In this document: positions 6,485 through 8,097 of the stretch, piece after piece
How the letters are laid out: every line of letters begins with the position of its first letter
How positions within the stretch are numbered: position 1 is the stretch's first letter
Source of the DNA: Bacteroidota bacterium
GTDB lineage: Bacteria > Bacteroidota > Bacteroidia > SXHM01
Reading direction: 5' to 3'
NCBI GenBank assembly: GCA_005773695.1
Contig: SXHM01000083.1
Coordinates: 1-8,097 of the forward strand
DNA: 8,097 nt
The notes under the pieces: model-generated
The model's input: the letters and a program-made list of their open reading frames with translations, nothing else
The model's database searches: none
Told to the model about the DNA's origin: nothing
Position numbers and translations under genes: made by a program

Positions 6485-7573
6485 GTGTCCTTTAAAACAA
6501 CATCAGAACTAAAAAGTTCCTCTTCAGGCGTTTTATCAAAAATGCAGGAGATGGAACATGAGCAGGTGCTGTTTTGCACCGACAAAAAAACAGGGTTGAA
6601 AGCAATTATAGCCGTGCATAATACCGTGCTTGGTCCTGCCCTGGGCGGCACCCGCATGTGGAACTACGCTACCGAAGAAGAAGCCCTGAACGATGTATTG
6701 CGCCTTTCGCGCGGAATGACCTTTAAAGCTGCCATCACCGGATTAAAGCTTGGTGGAGGAAAAGCCGTAATCATTGGCGATGCCAAAACACAGAAGAATG
6801 AAGCATTGATGCGCAGGTTCGGAAAGTTTGTGCAAACACTTGGCGGTAAATACATCACTGCAGAAGACGTAGGTATGGAAACAGAAGACATGGTTTACAT
6901 CAAAAAGGAAACAAACTACGTTACCGGACTGCCCGAAGAAATGGGCGGCAACGGAAATCCCTCCCCTGTTACTGCTTACGGAGTGTATATGGGTATGAAA
7001 GCCGCTGCAAAATTTACATGGGGCAATGATTCGATTGCCGGAAAAAAAATATTGGTGCAGGGAACAGGTCACGTAGGCGAAACCCTCATTGATTATCTGA
7101 CCAAAGAAAAAGCTTTTGTTTATGTAAACGATATAAATCAGGAGCGTGTGAAAACCATTGTTGCAAAATACAATGCCATAAGCGTAAGCGGAAATATCTA
7201 TACCGAGGAAGTGGACATCTATGCTCCCTGCGCATTAGGCGCTACACTTAACAGCGAAACCATTCCTCAATTGCGTTGTGCCATTGTTTCGGGTGCTGCC
7301 AATAACCAGTTGCTTGATGAGAAAGTACACGCACAAATGCTGAAAGACCGCGGAATTGTATATGCCCCCGATTTTTTAATTAATGCGGGTGGAATTATAA
7401 GTGTTTATGCCGAAGTAGCAAGCTACAATAAGCAGAAAACAATGGAAGAAACAGCCAAAATTTACGATACTACCTTATTCATATTAAACATCGCAAAAGA
7501 GCAAAACATCACTACTGCCCAGGCAGCGTTGAATGTTGCAATGGCGCGAATACAGTTGGCATCACGCAACTAA
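6485..7573 (+). CDS. leucine dehydrogenase (Glu/Leu/Phe/Val dehydrogenase family)
   Basis: An NAD-dependent cytosolic enzyme that reversibly deaminates leucine (and usually valine and isoleucine) to the 2-oxo acid and ammonia. From the GTG at 6485 it has 362 residues, close to the 364-366 of Bacillus leucine dehydrogenases. Numbering from there, Lys81 and Lys93 (GMTFK and GGGKAVIIGD) have the 12-residue spacing of the substrate and catalytic lysines, and Asp128 lies in TAEDVGM. The NAD fold has GTGHVG (193-198), followed by APCALGATLN (247-256), SGAANNQL and APDFLINAGG. The first ATG with good support is 6542, but it would leave out about 19 residues with family-like spacing before MEHEQVLFC, so the GTG start is preferred. 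An open frame continues further upstream into the antisense of the ABC gene and is not coding. The product could prefer another branched-chain amino acid. A 47-base gap separates it from nusB. Confidence 0.88.
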   Translation: MSFKTTSELKSSSSGVLSKMQEMEHEQVLFCTDKKTGLKAIIAVHNTVLGPALGGTRMWNYATEEEALNDVLRLSRGMTFKAAITGLKLGGGKAVIIGDAKTQKNEALMRRFGKFVQTLGGKYITAEDVGMETEDMVYIKKETNYVTGLPEEMGGNGNPSPVTAYGVYMGMKAAAKFTWGNDSIAGKKILVQGTGHVGETLIDYLTKEKAFVYVNDINQERVKTIVAKYNAISVSGNIYTEEVDIYAPCALGATLNSETIPQLRCAIVSGAANNQLLDEKVHAQMLKDRGIVYAPDFLINAGGIISVYAEVASYNKQKTMEETAKIYDTTLFILNIAKEQNITTAQAALNVAMARIQLASRN

Positions 7574-7620
7574 TTACTAATAACAAATAACTTATAACTA
7601 ACACCCCCGTTCTTTAAATC

Positions 7621-8097
7621 ATGTTGAGCAGACGACACCTGAGAGTTAAGGTAATGCAAGCCATTTATGCATTTCTACAAGGAGATAACAACGACCTCGC
7701 CAAAGGCGAAAAAGAATTACTGAAAGGCATCAACAAGATTTATGATCTTTATATCTACATACTTTTGCTGCTGCCCGAACTCATTGATTTCGGTAAAGAG
7801 CGAATTGATGAGCGCAAACAAAAGCGCATACCTAATCCCGAAGATTTAAATCCCAACACACGTTTTGTTGACAATCCCCTGTTGGCCAAATTGTCTAACA
7901 ACAATGCCTTGCGCAGAGAAGCGGAAGTTCGCAAACTCTCCTGGGCCGATGAACCCGAGCTGATTAAAAAGATTTACAACAGCATTGTGGACAGCGATGA
8001 ATTTGCTGCATACATGAACAATGAAGACAAGTCTTATGTTGTGGAGCAAAAGTTTGTTCAAAGCATTTTTAAGAAATACGTTGCTACCGAAGAACGC
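7621..8097 (+). CDS. nusB: transcription antitermination factor NusB, long Bacteroidota form (3' truncated by window edge)
   Basis: NusB binds boxA RNA together with ribosomal protein S10 and supports antitermination, mainly on rRNA operons. The frame is open from ATG 7621 to the end of the window (159 codons). The N-terminal helix MLSRRHLRVKVMQAIYAF (1-18) corresponds to the conserved RRxARxxAxQALY start of NusB. It is followed by a segment not found in the usual 140-residue NusB: a hydrophobic helix DLYIYILLLLPELIDF (42-57), a charged linker, and LNPNTRFVDNPLL. The part from about SWADEPELIKKIYNSI (107-122) resumes the helical-bundle core. This long plan (about 300 residues) is what I know from Bacteroidota. 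The remaining C-terminal half lies off the right edge. No TAnnTTTG element is visible in the 47 bases before it, so cotranscription with leucine dehydrogenase is possible. Confidence 0.9.
   Translation, partial: MLSRRHLRVKVMQAIYAFLQGDNNDLAKGEKELLKGINKIYDLYIYILLLLPELIDFGKERIDERKQKRIPNPEDLNPNTRFVDNPLLAKLSNNNALRREAEVRKLSWADEPELIKKIYNSIVDSDEFAAYMNNEDKSYVVEQKFVQSIFKKYVATEER

Noticed and set aside
6743..7072. 109-codon open frame on the - strand within leucine dehydrogenase
   Set aside because: It is antisense to the catalytic and NAD motifs, has no recognisable family, and overlaps another equally unsupported minus-strand frame.
7574..7620. AT-rich repeats of TAAC/ATAAC between leucine dehydrogenase and nusB as a regulatory repeat
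   Set aside because: The units are short and irregular in low-complexity DNA, with no hairpin and no promoter match; chance is sufficient.
1..8097. A new defence, mobile or multi-gene accessory system
   Set aside because: Every gene fits a core metabolic, translation, transcription or transport family; there are no integrases, transposases, toxin pairs, reverse transcriptases or repeat arrays, and base composition shows no obvious break.

Overview
The window looks like chromosomal housekeeping DNA from a Bacteroidota bacterium. The evidence is the protein families (a long NusB, E. coli-type SerA carrying an N-terminal phosphatase, a lumazine synthase gene beside a membrane TPR gene, zinc-free ribosomal protein L31) and the promoters, which fit the Bacteroidota -7 element TAnnTTTG rather than TATAAT. 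Shine-Dalgarno-like sequences are absent and the bases before start codons are A-rich where leaders can be seen. The genus cannot be set from this sequence. I see no mobile element, CRISPR array, tRNA or rRNA, and no gene-free stretch over 300 bases.

Layout. (1) Positions 1-943, + strand: the C-terminal three quarters of IspH, the last enzyme of the MEP isoprenoid pathway, cut by the window's left edge. (2) 1030-2931, +: a serine-biosynthesis fusion, with a phosphoserine phosphatase-like HAD domain followed by a complete D-3-phosphoglycerate dehydrogenase. (3) 4115 down to 2928, -: a two-gene unit of a membrane-anchored TPR protein followed by lumazine synthase (ribH). The end of ribH overlaps the end of the serine gene by 4 bases. 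(4) 4248-4532, +: rpmE2 (L31 type B), transcribed divergently from the TPR gene out of a compact two-promoter region. (5) 4551-4584: a strong hairpin that can serve as a terminator for both converging genes. (6) 6406 down to 4598, -: an ABC exporter half-transporter with Asp in place of the catalytic Glu. (7) 6485-7573, +: leucine dehydrogenase, divergent from the ABC gene, with the two predicted promoters facing and overlapping. (8) 7621-8097, +: the start of a long-form nusB, cut by the right edge.

The genes belong to separate core functions (isoprenoids, serine, riboflavin, translation, export, branched-chain amino acids, transcription antitermination), and no single new multi-gene system is visible. 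The most noteworthy points are the two-enzyme serine fusion, which joins the first and last steps of the pathway and omits the middle one; the noncanonical ATPase site of the exporter; and the mirror-image promoter pairs in both divergent intergenic regions.
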